Notes under the pieces: generated by a model | Seen by the model: the letters and a program-made list of their open reading frames with translations, nothing else | Told to the model about the DNA's origin: nothing | The model's database searches: none | Shown: positions 17,717-28,125 of the stretch, in pieces | How the letters are laid out: every line of letters starts with the position of its first letter | Numbering within the stretch: position 1 is the first letter of the stretch | Program-made: the position numbers and the translations under genes | NCBI RefSeq assembly: GCF_014635565.1 | Contig: NZ_BMDB01000001.1 | Coordinates: forward strand, 1 to 64,000 | Direction: 5' to 3' | DNA length: 64,000 nt | Source: Phocicoccus schoeneichii | GTDB taxonomy: Bacteria > Bacillota > Bacilli > Staphylococcales > Salinicoccaceae

Positions 17717-18838
17717 ATGAAAACAAAATTGCAATTACTAAAAGATATCGCAGAATTTTTAAATGAAGAGACGAACAAAGACCGTATGTTGCAAGGTGCA
17801 TTAGAAATGCTTATTGATAATAGTGAATTTGCGACAGGATGGGTGTTTTTTATCAACAATGATGGGGTGCATGAGCTTGGAGCTCATTACAATTTACCAA
17901 ATGGCCTGACAAATGATGATAATAGTCACTTAATAGATGGTAAATGTTGGTGTGTGAATCAGTATAATCGCAATAATCTTGAAAAAGCAACGAATATATT
18001 TGTGTGCTCACGACTAGAAAAAGCAGCACGTGCATATTTAGATGAAAACAATGGAATCACACATCATGCTACGGTACCACTCATGTCTGGCGGTGAATCA
18101 TATGGACTATTAAATGTTGCGACACCGTACGTTGAAGAGTTCTCGCAAGAAGAACTTGATTTACTTGAATCGGTTGCATTTCAAATCGGTTCGACATTGA
18201 AGCGTATCGAATTAAACCGAAGAGAACAAGAAAATATACTCGTTCAAGAAAGGCAAAGACTTGCCAGAGACTTACATGACTCAGTCAACCAAATGTTGTT
18301 TTCAATCAATATCATGTCAAATGGTTTAAAGCGATTAGATGATATAGACAAGATAAAAACAACATTATCTTCTATTGAAGGTACTTCGAAATATGCAATG
18401 CGTGAAATGAAAGCTCTGATTTGGCAATTAAAACCAATCGGACTCGAAAATGGGATGATTCAAGCAATTGAACATTATGCAAATTTACTTGGAGTAGACG
18501 TAGATATAGAAATCAATGGGTTCTATGACTTAGATGATAAGAGTGAAACTCAAATATTCAGAGTCATTCAAGAAAGTTTAAATAATATAAAAAAACATTC
18601 TGGGGTAACTGAAGCAAAAATAACGATGTTAAATCACGATGCGGATTTTTTCTTATCCGTTCATGATGATGGAAGAGGCTTTGTGATTGATAAAGACCAT
18701 CCATATAATCATGGTATTAAGAATATGAAAGAGCGTGTTACTCAAATCGGTGGCATGTTTAACATAAAGTCAGATTTAGGAAAAGGTACGACAATCACAG
18801 TAAAAATAAAGAAAAAGAGGGAGTCTATACATGAGTAA
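17717..18838 (+). CDS. GAF-domain sensor histidine kinase (AirS/YhcS-like)
   Basis: Soluble sensor kinase, 373 aa. Residues 15-155 form a GAF domain; 170-235 the HisKA_3 dimerisation region with the phosphorylated His187 (RDLHDSVNQ); 275-370 the ATPase (DDGRGF, KNMKERVTQIGG). The GAF domain has cysteines at 77 and 79 (CWC) and 97, plausible ligands for an iron-sulfur cluster. This matches the description of staphylococcal AirS, a redox/oxygen sensor. No membrane helix is seen. The stop overlaps the response regulator start by eight bases. The AirS name is by resemblance, so I leave the symbol open. Confidence 0.85.
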   Translation: MKTKLQLLKDIAEFLNEETNKDRMLQGALEMLIDNSEFATGWVFFINNDGVHELGAHYNLPNGLTNDDNSHLIDGKCWCVNQYNRNNLEKATNIFVCSRLEKAARAYLDENNGITHHATVPLMSGGESYGLLNVATPYVEEFSQEELDLLESVAFQIGSTLKRIELNRREQENILVQERQRLARDLHDSVNQMLFSINIMSNGLKRLDDIDKIKTTLSSIEGTSKYAMREMKALIWQLKPIGLENGMIQAIEHYANLLGVDVDIEINGFYDLDDKSETQIFRVIQESLNNIKKHSGVTEAKITMLNHDADFFLSVHDDGRGFVIDKDHPYNHGIKNMKERVTQIGGMFNIKSDLGKGTTITVKIKKKRESIHE

Positions 18839-19463
18839 TATTGTAATAACTGATGATCATGCGGTTGTCCGTGAAGGTATGAAATTTTTACTGAGTACTA
18901 CGGATGATTTAAATGTGATAGATGATTTTGAAAGTGGAAAAAAATTACTAGAATATTTAAAGAAAAATCATAAAAAAGTAGATCTTGTTCTCCTTGACTT
19001 AGTGATGCCTGAAATGGATGGCATCGAAGTGACACGAGAAATTAAAAGAGACTTTAAAGATGTAAAGGTTGTTATTCTAACAAGCTACACAGCAGAAGAG
19101 TATGTTCGACCTGTCATTCATGCCAAAGCAGATGGATATTTAATTAAAGAAATGGATGCGACAGATTTAATTGATTCCATCCGTGGTGTTATTGATGGCA
19201 AAGCAGTAATCCATCCTGATATTACGAAGCTACTTCAAGAAAATAGTGATATGCCACATCAGAGAAATATACTTTCAACGAGAGAACTCGAAGTTTTAGG
19301 TGAGATGGCAACAGGTAAATCTAATAAAGAAATTGCAGAAACGCTGTTTGTAAGTGAAAAAACGGTCAAGACACACGTGAGTCATATATTGACTAAACTC
19401 GAGGTATCTGACCGTACTCAAGCTGTTATCTATGCAATTCGTCATAACATCGTTAAGTTATAA
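18831..19463 (+). CDS. NarL/LuxR-type response regulator (AirR-like)
   Basis: Partner of the preceding kinase; 210 aa. The receiver domain has the acidic pocket (Asp8, Asp9), phospho-acceptor Asp56 in LLDLVMPEMDG, and Lys105-region KADGYLIKE. The C-terminal LuxR helix-turn-helix shows the typical LSTREVEVL-like segment (LSTRELEVLGEMATGKSNKE) and VSEKTVKTHVSHIL. Gene overlap means strict co-translation. Targets are not visible; AirR controls respiratory and virulence genes in S. aureus. Confidence 0.9.
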   Translation: MSNIVITDDHAVVREGMKFLLSTTDDLNVIDDFESGKKLLEYLKKNHKKVDLVLLDLVMPEMDGIEVTREIKRDFKDVKVVILTSYTAEEYVRPVIHAKADGYLIKEMDATDLIDSIRGVIDGKAVIHPDITKLLQENSDMPHQRNILSTRELEVLGEMATGKSNKEIAETLFVSEKTVKTHVSHILTKLEVSDRTQAVIYAIRHNIVKL

Positions 19464-20348
19464 CGGTTTTTTTAGAGAGGGTTCTAGGTGAACGATGGTT
19501 TCGGTATCACCAAACTCTGCTCTCATCATATTCTCTATGTCCTCAGTGATTTTATGTCCTTCAACAACGTTTAAGTGTGGGTTTATCGTCACTGTCACAT
19601 CGATAAAATAAATAAATCCGTGGCTACGACCTTTCATATCGACAACATTGATGACGCCTTCAACATCTTCAACTAATTCACGCATCTGTTTGAGTAACTT
19701 AGAATCAAAACCGTCAGTTAAAGTTGTGGCTGTTTCTTTAAATATCATTACACTTGTATAGATGATAACAATACCGATTACAAATGAAGCAATCGTATCG
19801 AGTGTTTCTATACCTATCAGTACACCAATAATACCAACCGTTGCTCCGAGTGACACGAGCCCGTCTTGGAAGTTGTCAAATGAAGCGGCTTTTAGAGCAA
19901 CACTATTAACACTTTTTGCTAAGCGGTAGTTATATAATGCAACTACTAACATGATAACCATTGATCCGATGGATACATATAATGAGAGTAGTGACGGTTC
20001 AGCATACGTTTTACTCGTTACTTTACCAATTGCTTGAATGATGACTTGTATACCTACCGCAAACATAATAAACGAGGCAATTAACGCAGCAATCAGTTCC
20101 GCACGATAGTGACCATACGTATGGTTTTTATCTCTAGGTACTAGTGCGATAGTTAGTCCTATAAATAGTGCAAGTGATCCAATGACGTCTGTAAAGTTGT
20201 TTAGACCGTCTGCTATCAGTGCATGGGATGAATCTATATATCCGACTATGATTTTTACTGCCGTTAAAAAGATATAAGTGATGATTGAAAGCAGTGCACC
20301 AGAACGTGCTTTCTTAACGTTTAGACTAAGAGTTTCATCATGTGGCAT
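19458..20348 (-). CDS. Cation diffusion facilitator (CDF) metal exporter
   Basis: Exports divalent metal ions (zinc, manganese, iron or cobalt) in exchange for protons. The 296-aa protein has six predicted helices; the metal sites appear as SHALIADGLNNFTD in helix 2 and a matching SFDNFQDG in helix 5, followed by a cytosolic C-terminal domain with HGFIYFIDVTV. The pair of Asp with Asn and His differs among subfamilies, so the metal is uncertain. Start chosen at ATG 20348, seven bases after GGAGGCC. It ends six bases inside the response regulator gene on the other strand. Confidence 0.9.
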   Translation of the reverse strand: MPHDETLSLNVKKARSGALLSIITYIFLTAVKIIVGYIDSSHALIADGLNNFTDVIGSLALFIGLTIALVPRDKNHTYGHYRAELIAALIASFIMFAVGIQVIIQAIGKVTSKTYAEPSLLSLYVSIGSMVIMLVVALYNYRLAKSVNSVALKAASFDNFQDGLVSLGATVGIIGVLIGIETLDTIASFVIGIVIIYTSVMIFKETATTLTDGFDSKLLKQMRELVEDVEGVINVVDMKGRSHGFIYFIDVTVTINPHLNVVEGHKITEDIENMMRAEFGDTETIVHLEPSLKKPL

Positions 20349-20529
20349 GCGTATGGCCTCCAATTTTTCGTTCACTGTATATAATACCACATTTCAATGT
20401 TCATTAAAAAGTCAAGGCTTCAATATAAAATATTATGAAAACGCTTCAATAAATTCAATAATTATTTACAATATTTAAATTTTAACCATATAATGTAATT
20501 AGTAGTAAACTACAAAGGGGGAAATAAAG

Positions 20530-21849
20530 ATGACAGAAAAACAAAAAATGTCGAGTAACAAAAAGATGACGTACAGCATCATTATCGGCCTTGTCTTAGG
20601 TATTATTATTGGGTCAATATTTAACTTATACAATGATACATCATTCGTACAGGTTATTGACAAGTATGTTTTCTCAGTCGTTGGACAAATTTTCTTGAAC
20701 TTAATCTTCATGATGGTTGTGCCAGTAGTATTTGTTTCGATTGTACTTGGGGTGGTTAACGTCGGAGATCCTAAGAAATTAGGTAGCATAGGGATTAAAA
20801 CGATTGGTATGTACCTAATCACGACGGCGATTGCAATTTCAATCGCAATGGCAGTAGCAAACATACTAGATCCTGGTATTGGTAAAGGAGACTTACTTGA
20901 TTCCACTGAAGTTTCAGAATATCGTGAGACAACATTTGGTGGAGAAACGAATGCAGAAAACATAGAGGTGTCAACTCAATCATTTGACCAGACGCTCATC
21001 AGTATTATACCTAAAAACATTGTTGAAGCTATGGGAACAACAAACATGTTACAAATTATTGCATTTGCAGTATTCATTGGTATTGCAATGATTGCACTTA
21101 AAGATAAAATTCCAACAGTCATTCGATTATTTGAAGAAGCTGATAAAATCATTATGCTCATCGTAATGTCAATTATGAAATACTTCGCAGCAATCGGTGC
21201 ATTTGGACTTGTTGCAACAGCATTCACGCAAGCAGGATTTGGTGCGATTAAATCATTAGGAATGTATTTCATATGTGTATTACTTGCTTTATTAATACAT
21301 TTTTGTTTAGTATATGGTTCAATGGTAAAGTTCATAGCGAAAAAGAGTTTCATCTGGTTCGTTAGAGGCTTTGCTCCAGCAATGACAGTTGCGTTCAGTA
21401 CATCGTCATCAAACGCAGTACTACCAATTTCACTTGACTCAGCTCAAAAGAACTTAAAAATTAGAGAATCTGTTTCTAGTTTTGTTCAACCGTTAGGTGC
21501 TACAGTGAACATGGATGGTACAGCAATCATGCAAGGGGTTGCAACTGTATTTATCGCACAACTCTCTGGTATTGATTTAACAATCATGCAGATGATTACT
21601 GTAGTCGTGATTGCAACAATTGCAAGTATTGGTACTGCAGGTGTCCCTGGAGTAGGACTTATCATGTTAGCGATGGTGTTAACTGCAATTGGACTTGACC
21701 CAGCTGCAATTGGTATTATTATTGGTATAGACAGATTACTCGATATGACACGTACACTTGTGAACGTTACAGGAGATGCAGCAGTAGCTCTCGTAATCGA
21801 TCACCAAGAGGATGTTAAAGAGGGTAAAGAAATCACAGCAACGAGATAA
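20530..21849 (+). CDS. Dicarboxylate/amino acid:cation symporter (DAACS family)
   Basis: Takes up glutamate, aspartate or C4-dicarboxylates with sodium or protons. The 439-aa membrane protein has the serine-rich hairpin STSSSNAVLP (near 292), the MDGTAIMQG motif of helix 7, and the helix 8 segment NVTGDAAVAL that binds the substrate carboxylate. The ribosome site is AAAGGGGG. Between GltP- and DctA-type members I cannot decide. A small regulator gene follows 34 bases downstream. Confidence 0.93.
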   Translation: MTEKQKMSSNKKMTYSIIIGLVLGIIIGSIFNLYNDTSFVQVIDKYVFSVVGQIFLNLIFMMVVPVVFVSIVLGVVNVGDPKKLGSIGIKTIGMYLITTAIAISIAMAVANILDPGIGKGDLLDSTEVSEYRETTFGGETNAENIEVSTQSFDQTLISIIPKNIVEAMGTTNMLQIIAFAVFIGIAMIALKDKIPTVIRLFEEADKIIMLIVMSIMKYFAAIGAFGLVATAFTQAGFGAIKSLGMYFICVLLALLIHFCLVYGSMVKFIAKKSFIWFVRGFAPAMTVAFSTSSSNAVLPISLDSAQKNLKIRESVSSFVQPLGATVNMDGTAIMQGVATVFIAQLSGIDLTIMQMITVVVIATIASIGTAGVPGVGLIMLAMVLTAIGLDPAAIGIIIGIDRLLDMTRTLVNVTGDAAVALVIDHQEDVKEGKEITATR

Positions 21850-21883
21850 TAAAAAGTTTTCAGTTTGAAGGGACGAATCATAA

Positions 21884-22330
21884 ATGGATAGAGAAGCCTT
21901 CACAAAGGTAATTCAATCAAAATTTAAAATCATAAGAACAGAAGCGGGCTATACTCAAGACTCGATGAGTCAGACAGTGGGATTATCTAAAAAGACACTT
22001 GTACAAATCGAGAAAGAACGTATAATTCCAAATTGGACAACATGTGTATCCATTTGTGCTTTATTCAGAGACAGCGACACATTAACAAGTACGTTTGGCG
22101 GGGATCCATTAGAACTCGCACAAGTTTTATCTAGAGGGAACGCATTTTACCCAGACTATTTAAAAGAGAGTCTATATTGGGAAACTGTTGAAGAGAAAGA
22201 GGGATGGACGCTACAAAGAAACAAGATGAATGACTTACACAGAGTATTAAACCCGGAGAATCGTCCGGTTCAAGCATCATATCTTGAGCGTCAATCCATC
22301 ACATATTTTAAACAAAAAACAAAAGACTAG
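21884..22330 (+). CDS. XRE-family transcriptional regulator
   Basis: A 148-aa protein with an N-terminal helix-turn-helix (residues 15-60; AGYTQDSMSQTVGLSKKTLV) and a 90-residue C-terminal part of unknown fold that has no recognised ligand domain. It follows the dicarboxylate symporter with 34 bases between, so it could regulate it; this is positional inference only. A short GC-rich terminator follows. Confidence 0.82.
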   Translation: MDREAFTKVIQSKFKIIRTEAGYTQDSMSQTVGLSKKTLVQIEKERIIPNWTTCVSICALFRDSDTLTSTFGGDPLELAQVLSRGNAFYPDYLKESLYWETVEEKEGWTLQRNKMNDLHRVLNPENRPVQASYLERQSITYFKQKTKD

Positions 22331-22331
22331 G

Positions 22332-22356
22332 AGAGCGCACCCGCGCTCTTTTTTTA
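22332..22356 (+). terminator. Terminator after the XRE regulator
   Basis: GAGCGC/GCGCTC stem followed by seven T; unusually GC-rich stem for this genome. Confidence 0.85.
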
Positions 22357-22372
22357 AAGGAGTTTTTAAAAA

Positions 22373-23506
22373 ATGGCTGCATTATACGTAGTCATCTTTA
22401 TGGCAGTCATTGGTGCACTTATTGGTGGGGTCACAAATACGATCGCAATAAAGATGTTATTTAGACCATATGAAGCAAAATATATATTTGGTAAAAAATT
22501 ACCGTTTACTCCAGGTGTCATACCTATGCGAAGAGATGAAGCATCAACAAAACTTGGTGCAATCGTGACAGAGCATCTCCTAACACCTGAAGTATTTGTT
22601 GAAAAAATAAACTCTGCGGAATCACAGAAATTTTTCGAATTATTTTTAGATAAACAAATTGAAACATTAGAAAAAGAACAAACGACAATTCGTTATGTAT
22701 TAGAGAAAATTTCACCAGGACTTTCTGAAAAGATAGTGAATTATTTAAATCTAGAAATAAACGAAAAAATTAATGAATATAGTTTTAAATTGATGGACCG
22801 AGAAATTGAATCACTGATTCCAAGTGAAGCAAAACGTACATTAGATCACGAAGTAGAAAATCTACATGAGACAATCAACAGTAGAGTGATTTTGTATTTA
22901 TCTAGTGAAAAGGGTGCAGAAGACATCCGAACGATGGTGGATGACTTTATTGAGAATAGAGGTAAGCTTGAAAAAGCAATCAAGTATGTGATTTCAAAAG
23001 AATCGCTAACCGAACGCATTCAAAATGAATTGATTAACTTGTTATCTCATGAAGATATGAAACATATCGAACAGGAATTCATTGTGACTGAATATCATAA
23101 ATTTATTGGTAAAAAAATTAGCAGCTATATTAGTGATGAAGACAGATCCCGCGTCACAAATTCAATCGTTGATGAGGTGAAGAATAAAATCAATATAGAT
23201 GGTATCTTTGACTATCCAATTGTTGAATTCAGTCCACAGCTGTTTGAATCTTTTAAAACGACAGGCAAACACACATTGAGAAAGAATGTAACAAAGTACT
23301 TAGGTAAAAACATGCCGAAAATCATTGAAAAGCTTAAACTAGCTGAGGTCATTAAAAATCAGATTGATAGCTTTCAGCTAGACAAACTAGAATCCCTTGT
23401 CATGGACGTTGCGAATAAAGAATTTAAAATGATCATGTTTCTAGGGTACTTCTTGGGTGGTTTAATCGGTATTATTCAGGGTTTAATAGTAGTATTTTTG
23501 AACTAG
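22373..23506 (+). CDS. DUF445 membrane protein (YheB-like)
   Basis: A 377-aa protein with a membrane helix at each end (about 2-22 and 353-375) and a long helical middle. The N-terminal [19 protein letters not shown] and [12 protein letters not shown] motifs are the signature of DUF445/YheB proteins. In Bacillus it neighbours yheA, as here. Function is unknown; both ends in the membrane with a coiled cytoplasmic loop suggest a scaffold. Ribosome site AAAGGAG. Confidence 0.9.
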   Translation: MAALYVVIFMAVIGALIGGVTNTIAIKMLFRPYEAKYIFGKKLPFTPGVIPMRRDEASTKLGAIVTEHLLTPEVFVEKINSAESQKFFELFLDKQIETLEKEQTTIRYVLEKISPGLSEKIVNYLNLEINEKINEYSFKLMDREIESLIPSEAKRTLDHEVENLHETINSRVILYLSSEKGAEDIRTMVDDFIENRGKLEKAIKYVISKESLTERIQNELINLLSHEDMKHIEQEFIVTEYHKFIGKKISSYISDEDRSRVTNSIVDEVKNKINIDGIFDYPIVEFSPQLFESFKTTGKHTLRKNVTKYLGKNMPKIIEKLKLAEVIKNQIDSFQLDKLESLVMDVANKEFKMIMFLGYFLGGLIGIIQGLIVVFLN

Positions 23507-23560
23507 ACACTCAATATATGTTACATTTATGTTATAAGACAAAAATTTAAGGGGAATACT

Positions 23561-23911
23561 ATGAGCGTTAATGTTTACGATCAAGCGAATGCACTCGAAA
23601 GTGCGTTAAGAAAATCAGAAGAATTTACTAACTTAAAAGAACTTTATGAAACGGTTAATGGAAATCCAGATTCAAAAAAACTTTTCGATGAGTTTAGAAA
23701 CATTCAAATGGAGCTTCAAACAAAACAGATGAATGGTGAAGACATCTTAGATAACGATGTTGAGCGTGCGCAGCAATCTGCACAAGCAATTGAAGAAGAT
23801 GAAAACATCAAACAACTGATGGAAGCAGAACAAAAATTAAGTAGTTTAATTCAAGACTTAAACCGTGTAATCATGAAGCCAATCGAAGAACTCTATAAGT
23901 TAAATAATTAA
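23561..23911 (+). CDS. yheA: YlbF/YmcA-family protein (YheA)
   Basis: A 116-aa all-helical cytosolic protein of the Com_YlbF family (ANALESALRKSEEFTNLKE; MEAEQKLSSLIQDLNRV). Related YlbF and YmcA of Bacillus modulate competence, sporulation and RNase Y; a role for YheA itself is unknown. It sits between yheB and the yhaO-yhaN-yhaM operon, as in Bacillus and Staphylococcus. It has its own terminator. Confidence 0.88.
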   Translation: MSVNVYDQANALESALRKSEEFTNLKELYETVNGNPDSKKLFDEFRNIQMELQTKQMNGEDILDNDVERAQQSAQAIEEDENIKQLMEAEQKLSSLIQDLNRVIMKPIEELYKLNN

Positions 23912-23917
23912 CAAAAG

Positions 23918-23944
23918 AAGAGAGGTTGATACCTCTCTTTTTTT
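23918..23944 (+). terminator. Terminator after yheA
   Basis: AAGAGAGGT stem with its complement around a TGAT loop, followed by seven T. Confidence 0.9.
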
Positions 23945-23994
23945 AATTTTTGGTATACTAAAGTGAATAGATATTATGTGAAAGGATCGTGTCT

Positions 23995-25179
23995 ATGGTT
24001 AAATTTATTCACGCGGCAGACTTGCATTTGGATAGTCCATTCAAATCTCGATCTAAAATGCCTTCAAACATTGTAAATGCGCTGATGAATAGTACATTTG
24101 TTGCAGCGAAACGTATGTTTGATTATGCGATAGAAAACAAAGTAGATTTTGTGATTTTATCTGGCGATGTATTTGATGCAGATAACCGTTCATTAAAATC
24201 AGAAATATTTTTAAAAGAACAGTTTGAAAGACTTGAAAACCATGGAATATTTACTTACATGATTCACGGAAATCATGACCCGGTCGTTGAGGGAGTAAAA
24301 ACAAGCTGGCCAAGTACAGTTAAAATATTTAGGGAGAACGTTGAAACATATCAAGCCATGACGCAAAGTGGTGAGAATGTCTTTATCCACGGATTTAGTT
24401 ATTATCAAGATGAATCATACGAAAGTAAGCTCGACCATTATCCAACGAACACTAGAAACGACGGAATTCATATAGGATTACTTCATGGAACATATTCGAA
24501 ATCTGTGCGTGATGTAGGTAGATACACTGAATTTACATTAGAAGACTTAAATTCGAAGCTCTATCATTACTGGGCACTCGGTCACATTCATATGAGACAA
24601 ACATTGTCAGAAATGCCGCTCATTAACTATTCAGGAAATATTCAAGGTAGGCACGTTAATGAATCTGGTGAAAAAGGATTCTTACTTGTCGAAGGTGACA
24701 GTATAAAATTACGCAGTAAGTTCGTTCCCGTCCAAGATATTTTATTTGAAAGTTACGAGCTCGACGTGACGAGTGTTGACCGCATGGACTTGTATCAAGA
24801 AGTCACTAAATTTAAAAATAAACTTAGAGCTGATGGTAGACAAATCATTAAGCTTTCAGCATTCTATGATGGCGACGAAGATATCAGTTCAACAGAACTC
24901 TTTGAAGTTATTCACTTACTTCAAGAAGATGAAACAGATATCGATAACTTTATTTGGGTAGATGAAATGAAGCTTGAATATAAAGATGTGGAACGCAATG
25001 CATTGATTAATGACATTAAAGGTTCGTTTGGAAATAATGACGCGATATATAAAGAATCATTAAACACACTTTATATGGATCCAAAAGTAAATCGATATCT
25101 TCCAGATATTGAACACATCGACCGTGAAAAGTTATTTGAACTCGGAGAAGAAAAACTAAAATTATTAATGAGGAAGTAA
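23995..25179 (+). CDS. yhaO: SbcD/Mre11-like DNA exonuclease subunit YhaO
   Basis: Calcineurin-like metallophosphoesterase, probably the nuclease partner of YhaN in an Mre11-Rad50-like complex. Metal-binding motifs run in order: HAADLHLDSPF (start), LSGDVFDADN (near 58), HGNHDP (near 90), LLHGTYS (near 163) and LGHIHMRQ (near 195). ATG 23995 is nine bases after AAAGG; a GTG six bases upstream is too close to it. yhaN starts five bases downstream. Confidence 0.92.
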   Translation: MVKFIHAADLHLDSPFKSRSKMPSNIVNALMNSTFVAAKRMFDYAIENKVDFVILSGDVFDADNRSLKSEIFLKEQFERLENHGIFTYMIHGNHDPVVEGVKTSWPSTVKIFRENVETYQAMTQSGENVFIHGFSYYQDESYESKLDHYPTNTRNDGIHIGLLHGTYSKSVRDVGRYTEFTLEDLNSKLYHYWALGHIHMRQTLSEMPLINYSGNIQGRHVNESGEKGFLLVEGDSIKLRSKFVPVQDILFESYELDVTSVDRMDLYQEVTKFKNKLRADGRQIIKLSAFYDGDEDISSTELFEVIHLLQEDETDIDNFIWVDEMKLEYKDVERNALINDIKGSFGNNDAIYKESLNTLYMDPKVNRYLPDIEHIDREKLFELGEEKLKLLMRK

Positions 25180-25183
25180 AAAT

Positions 25184-28120
25184 ATGAGAATACTTTCAAT
25201 TCACATATATGGATATGGAAAAATTATCGAACAAAAATTCGATTTAGACCATGATTTTATCCAGATTTTTGGTGAGAATGAAGCGGGTAAATCGACGATG
25301 ATGTCATTCATTCACTCTGTATTGTTTGGCTTCCCAAAACGTAGTGAAGGTGAGCCGAGACGAGAACCTAGACTTGGAAATGCTTATGGTGGACGAATTA
25401 AAGTTCAATTTAAAGATGAAACAGCACCGATTGAGATTGAGCGTATCAAAGGAAATCGAGCAATTGGTGATGTCGTTGTTTACATGCCTGACGGCACAAC
25501 ACGTGGTGAGGAATGGTTGACGAAGAAACTCAATTATATCGATAAGTCTACTTTCCGCTCGATCTTCAGTTTTGATGTTCTTGGACTTCAAGACATCAAC
25601 AAGAATCTAACAGAAAAAGACTTACAAGATTATTTACTCCGTGCAGGTGCACTTGGTTCTAATAAGTACGAGGATATGCTAAATGCAATCAATAAAGAAC
25701 TGGACAGAATCTATAAGAAAAATGGAATTAAGCCAGAATTAAACCAAGAAATTGATGCGATTCAAGAAATTAATGAAAAAATAGCACAAGTAAAAGAGTA
25801 TGAAGATGAATACAACTCACTTGTGGAAGAACAATACAAAATTATTGAAAGCATCAATGTTAAAAAGCATGGTGTATATACATTAAATCAAGCGTTAGAA
25901 GAAAAAATGAAAGACATTCTTTATCATAGTGAAATTAAAGAATGGAAAGAGTTACAATCCAAGCTTGATATAGAACCGATTGAGTTCCCAGAAAAAGGGA
26001 TCGAACGCTATGAAGCATTAAAAAATCATCTCATCAACGGTAAAAAAGATGTTGAATTACGTGAAGAAAAGCTTCAAGCATTGATTCGTGAAGAACGTCA
26101 GCTAGAATTACCAGAAGAAGAGGACTTAAAAATTCTAGAATCCATCGTTAAACAAGAGCCTGATATTAAACATAAGAGACTTGAAATTGAAAGGTTACAA
26201 GTAGAAGTTCATAAGAATGAAGAACAAATTCATACGTTAATGAACGATATCGGTTGGCAAGAAGAGCACACAGATGTTGATGATTCAAATATCGTAAGAG
26301 AGAACGTGCAGTCATTACTTTCGAAGTATGATGAAACAAATCTCTTAAATCAATTTTATTCAAAAGAAATTGATCATCTGAAAACAACGATGAGAGAGCT
26401 TGAGGAAGAGATTTCTACTTTAGAGAACACGCAATTATCTGATTCTCAGATGAGAGCTAAAAAAGAAATCATGGATCTCGAGTTTGAACTGAAAGAAAAA
26501 GAGCGCATGTACACGCTCATTGAACGGGATTACGAACGCGAAAAAATTGAGCGTAATAAACGCAATAAATTCCAGAGCACTCTAATTATTTCAATCAGCG
26601 CCGTGTTGATCATCGTTGGGATTCTGTATTTTATCTTGAGTAATGAGTATATATTTGGCTCAATATTTTTAGGAATTGGACTACTATCACTTCTATTACT
26701 AAAACTCGGTAAAAAAGAAGAGACGGATTCACTGAAAACAGATTATGAAAACGAAGTGATTGCACTTAAAGATAAAATTAATGATATTGCAAACACGCAT
26801 GACATTGATTTTGATTTCTTTGATGCGAAAGACCGAAACGCTGAACTGAAGAACTTAATTTCTAAACGCATTTCTAACTCTGTTAAACTAGAAGACTTAG
26901 AAGAAACACTTGCGATATCTGACAGTTCAATTGACCAATTAAACATGGATTTATCTAGAGTAAAAGAAAAGTTAATGGTATCTGAAGAAATTGAAAATAG
27001 TCAAATCAATGGTGTCATCTACACGATTCGTGATATTAAACAATTGAGAAGAATGGTCGATAAAGACAAGGAAAAAATTGACCACTTAAATCGTGAAATT
27101 GATTCCTTCAGCTCTGATACTAAAGAAAAAATAAAACATCTGGATATCGACTTCCATATCAACTCAATTTTCTACGAAGCGAATCTCATGTTAGATAAAA
27201 TGAGAAAAACACGTGACACGTACATGAACTTAAGGGAGCAAATCAACCTATTTGAAAATGAAGTAGGAGTTATCAACAATAGAAACTTCGTTTCTGAACA
27301 AGAAATGAATAAGCTCTTTGACTTTGTGGATGCAAATGATGAAGATGAGTTTTATTACTACGGCAGAATGTATAATGTCTACAAGGCGAATGAACAGAGA
27401 TTTAAAGAACTCAGCACTAAGCTTGAAGAAGAGCATTATGACCAAAATAAGAGAACTCATCTTGCAAACTTCTTAACTGCAGATTTAAAAGAAGAAGAGG
27501 CGCGCATGCGTGAGACGATTAACTCTTATCAAGAACAAATTGATGAGGAACAGTCGATCTTAGCCAAAGTAAATCAAGAAATTAAACATCTTGAAAAAGA
27601 TGGTCAGTTATCGGAACTTCATCATCAGTTTGAAATTGAGAAAAACCAGATTGAAGCATATGCGATGGATTACATGTCACTTATGTATATTAAGAATCTG
27701 ATAGAAGCGCATATTAAAGCGATTAAAGACGAGCGTTTACCAATTGTGGTTGAAGAAGCGCGCTCGATTTTTGAGAATATCACAAAAGGTCGCTACATTG
27801 ATGTGATGTATGATAATAATGTGATTAAAGTGAAACACTCTAATGGTCAGATTTTTGACCCTTCAGAGATTTCTCAATCAACGAAAGAACTCTTATATAT
27901 TTCATTGCGTATCAGCTTAATTAAAGCACTGAAAAGTTATTATCAATTACCAGTGATCATCGATGATGCGTTTGTACACTTTGATGAAGCGCGTACGAAG
28001 ACAATTCTGAATTACTTCAGAACAAATATCGATGATCAAGTTCTGTTCTTTACTTGTAAGCTTGAGAAGAGTATCCCATCACAAGATACGATTATTTTAA
28101 AAGAAAAAATTAGGAGGTAA
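25184..28120 (+). CDS. yhaN: SbcC/Rad50-like ATPase YhaN with internal membrane segment
   Basis: SMC-like ATPase, 978 aa. The Walker A motif GENEAGKST lies at 30-38, and the C-terminal end carries the D-loop/Walker B part ([15 protein letters not shown]). Between them are long coiled coils. In the middle, about 465-507, are two strongly hydrophobic helices where a zinc hook would be in Rad50; no CxxC is seen there. Thus the coiled coils may be tethered to the membrane. It is translated with yhaO and yhaM (gaps of four and five bases). Confidence 0.9.
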   Translation: MRILSIHIYGYGKIIEQKFDLDHDFIQIFGENEAGKSTMMSFIHSVLFGFPKRSEGEPRREPRLGNAYGGRIKVQFKDETAPIEIERIKGNRAIGDVVVYMPDGTTRGEEWLTKKLNYIDKSTFRSIFSFDVLGLQDINKNLTEKDLQDYLLRAGALGSNKYEDMLNAINKELDRIYKKNGIKPELNQEIDAIQEINEKIAQVKEYEDEYNSLVEEQYKIIESINVKKHGVYTLNQALEEKMKDILYHSEIKEWKELQSKLDIEPIEFPEKGIERYEALKNHLINGKKDVELREEKLQALIREERQLELPEEEDLKILESIVKQEPDIKHKRLEIERLQVEVHKNEEQIHTLMNDIGWQEEHTDVDDSNIVRENVQSLLSKYDETNLLNQFYSKEIDHLKTTMRELEEEISTLENTQLSDSQMRAKKEIMDLEFELKEKERMYTLIERDYEREKIERNKRNKFQSTLIISISAVLIIVGILYFILSNEYIFGSIFLGIGLLSLLLLKLGKKEETDSLKTDYENEVIALKDKINDIANTHDIDFDFFDAKDRNAELKNLISKRISNSVKLEDLEETLAISDSSIDQLNMDLSRVKEKLMVSEEIENSQINGVIYTIRDIKQLRRMVDKDKEKIDHLNREIDSFSSDTKEKIKHLDIDFHINSIFYEANLMLDKMRKTRDTYMNLREQINLFENEVGVINNRNFVSEQEMNKLFDFVDANDEDEFYYYGRMYNVYKANEQRFKELSTKLEEEHYDQNKRTHLANFLTADLKEEEARMRETINSYQEQIDEEQSILAKVNQEIKHLEKDGQLSELHHQFEIEKNQIEAYAMDYMSLMYIKNLIEAHIKAIKDERLPIVVEEARSIFENITKGRYIDVMYDNNVIKVKHSNGQIFDPSEISQSTKELLYISLRISLIKALKSYYQLPVIIDDAFVHFDEARTKTILNYFRTNIDDQVLFFTCKLEKSIPSQDTIILKEKIRR

Positions 28121-28125
28121 CTGTG

